Below are positions 62,677 through 64,000 of a DNA stretch of 64,000 nucleotides, one piece after another. The notes under the pieces were generated by a model. That model was not told where the DNA came from. It was given only the letters and a program-made list of their open reading frames with translations, and did not search any database. How positions within the stretch are numbered: the stretch's first letter is position 1; each line of letters opens with the position of its first letter. The translations under genes were made by a program, and so were the position numbers. Source of the stretch: Adiantum capillus-veneris (taxonomy: Eukaryota > Streptophyta > Polypodiopsida > Polypodiales > Pteridaceae); the NCBI GenBank assembly GCA_014529385.2, contig CM043958.1, forward strand, positions 77,064,669 through 77,128,668. The letters are read 5' to 3'.

Positions 62677-64000
62677 TGATGGGGGCTTTTCACAAGCCAA
62701 GCTCCCATACCCCTCTTCTCTCGCCCCACCCCATGAAAACCCCCTCTTAGGGAGGGAGTGATAAAAGGCATTGAAAAAAGTAAGAAAAAAATAAAGTATG
62801 ATTATGTAAATATATAAGAAAGGTAAAATAGGCCACCTCATGCCTGCGGGGTAGCCCATCCCCACCTTGCCTCCTTTTTCTTCACTGTTGCCCCGCCGTG
62901 TGTCCCTTTTCCTCTCCTCCACTCAAAAGGTCAACCCCCTCTCTCTTCCCCTTGTCCTTTCTCCTTTCTCTCTCCCCTCAAGCTACCCCACCTCTCACCA
63001 ATAATGCATTATAACTCACCAATAATGCACCCTAACTCACATGCAACTTACCCTATCTTCCAAAATAGTATACCCCACCTCCTCTTTCTCTCTCCTATCA
63101 TATCCCATGACCCAAATACCCCCCTCTCTCTCTAAAGGACGCCATGTCTCTTGTCTTGTAGCTAAATAACCTCCCCCACACTCACACACACTCAGTTTCA
63201 CTGAAAAAGGTGCCCACAGACCCATCCCCACCCGGTGGTTACCTGATTTTTCTTGTGTTCACACACATCTGCACACAGATTCACCTCTGAGCACACTCCC
63301 CTCTCTCCCCTCTTGTAATTACTTTATTCTCCATGTCACCTCTCACTTTTTTTTCATCAACCCATCTCTCTCTCTTAGTCTCTCTCATGAGACCGATGTT
63401 CTGGCACATATACACACAGCCAGACAAGTGGGGCCCACAGTCACATGGCCTATGGAGATAATGATTTCTTCATTTCTAAATTCTAGAATTTCTTCCCCCC
63501 CTCCTCCCCTATATAAAGAGGGGTCACCATCACACAAAAACACACAGCATCACCAAAGAACACACTATGCACTGTGTGTGCCTAGTGCACACACCCACAC
63601 CCACACCCACACCATCACCATCACCATCACCATCACCATCACCATCACCGCAATCACCATGCTTGTTTTGAGCATGACCTCTACACCCTTGGCTATGGAA
63701 GATGAAGGGCAACTAAATGAAGGATGATGGCCATAATCCTCGTGCGAGTCTTCGCCATCAACTCCCACCTATCCGCCATGTGCTCTACCACTCTCTCCCT
63801 TCTCATTCCCCTACCCTATGCTCCCCATTTCATCGCCTAATTCTCTAAATAAAGCTTGAGGTTTTGTGAGTATGTTTTCTTGCAATGTTTTGCCCATGTG
63901 AGGTGTGCGGAATCGCCACCTAGTCTTGTGTTTTGGAGTGAGCTTGTGTAGATGTGAAGGGTGTGCGGATTCGCCATCCTTTTGTGATGCCTAAGTACTA
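62677..64000 (+). repeat. Gypsy E 3' LTR (cut by window end)
   Basis: TGATGGGGGCTTTTCAC onward, matching the 5' LTR with scattered single-base differences. The CACCC/CACCAT microsatellite (63583-63655) has expanded differently. At 63709 a C replaces the T that makes a stop in the same small frame of the 5' LTR. No TSD can be checked. Confidence 0.88.

Larger units (their letters stand above)
57073..64000 (+). mobile_element. Gypsy E: young Tat-lineage Ty3/gypsy element (3' end outside window)
   Basis: Two nearly identical long LTRs (at least 1316 bp) flank a 4.2-kb interior with protease, RT, RNase H, an additional second RNase H, and integrase. The extra RNase H after the ordinary one is the hallmark of the Tat (Ogre/Retand) lineage. 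Gag is absent, and only a few lesions interrupt pol: a frameshift near 59040, one stop at 61753-61755 and a frameshift after 62199. No PBS of a known type was found, so the gag deletion may have removed it. The 3' LTR is cut by the window edge. Confidence 0.88.

Noticed and set aside
63428-63727. Plus-strand frame with Thr-His/Thr-Ile repeats in the gypsy E LTR
   Set aside because: It is the translation of a CACACA/CACCAT microsatellite; the 5' LTR version has a stop.

Overview
The window is nuclear DNA from a land plant with a large, repeat-rich genome. The evidence is a spliced host-type exon at the left edge, Ty1/copia and Ty3/gypsy elements primed by initiator-tRNA-Met, a LINE carrying a plant-type zf-RVT domain, telobox motifs and AT-rich inter-element DNA. 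A fern or another seed-free or large-genome lineage is possible, but the species cannot be told from the sequence. Only one stretch looks like a host gene: an exon at 139-482 whose end resembles the start of a CUE domain as found in RIN2/AMFR-type E3 ubiquitin ligases. Nearly everything else is retrotransposon.

Layout. 0.1-0.5 kb: host exon. 0.9-7.5 kb: two decayed copia fragments on the minus strand, a truncated LTR, and a complete but non-autonomous gypsy element (element 1, 2368-6520, TSD AGTGT) inserted in copia A. 7.53-15.5 kb: two members of a chromodomain gypsy family (F) on the plus strand. One is a 5'-truncated 3' end with its LTR. The other (9609-15514, TSD CTTGA) has lost RT, RNase H and most of integrase. 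15.9-38.2 kb: a nest. Minus-strand chromovirus gypsy A is split by three insertions: element 2 (18325-21165), element 3 (21532-25733, TSD ACTTC) and gypsy element 4 (25958-37382, TSD TCCGC/TCCGT). Element 4 is itself split by a 6.4-kb LINE (26867-33309). 38.2-47.3 kb: an integrase scrap, a GA microsatellite and about 8 kb of AT-rich DNA with at most a faint copia trace. 47.28-50.17 kb: a young copia (C, TSD CTTCT, two LTR mismatches). 50.7-55.3 kb: a coiled-coil-like broken reading frame and decayed copia D. 57.07-64.0 kb: a young Tat-lineage gypsy (E) with two RNase H domains; its 3' LTR runs off the window.

How the parts relate. Almost all the elements are defective, so they can have moved only with proteins supplied by relatives. 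Elements 1 and 2 are the most instructive. They keep LTRs, a Met primer-binding site and a hairpin beside it while gag and protease decay, and in place of RT/integrase both carry an array of six RNA-type hairpins of two kinds. Base changes between the copies preserve pairing, which suggests a cis-acting RNA under selection. A second theme is a short LTR module, approximately ATAAAGAAATACCGAAAGGG followed by GCGCCA. It recurs in LTRs of several families that otherwise look different, each time downstream of a TATA-like box where one is visible. All similarity calls were made by eye.
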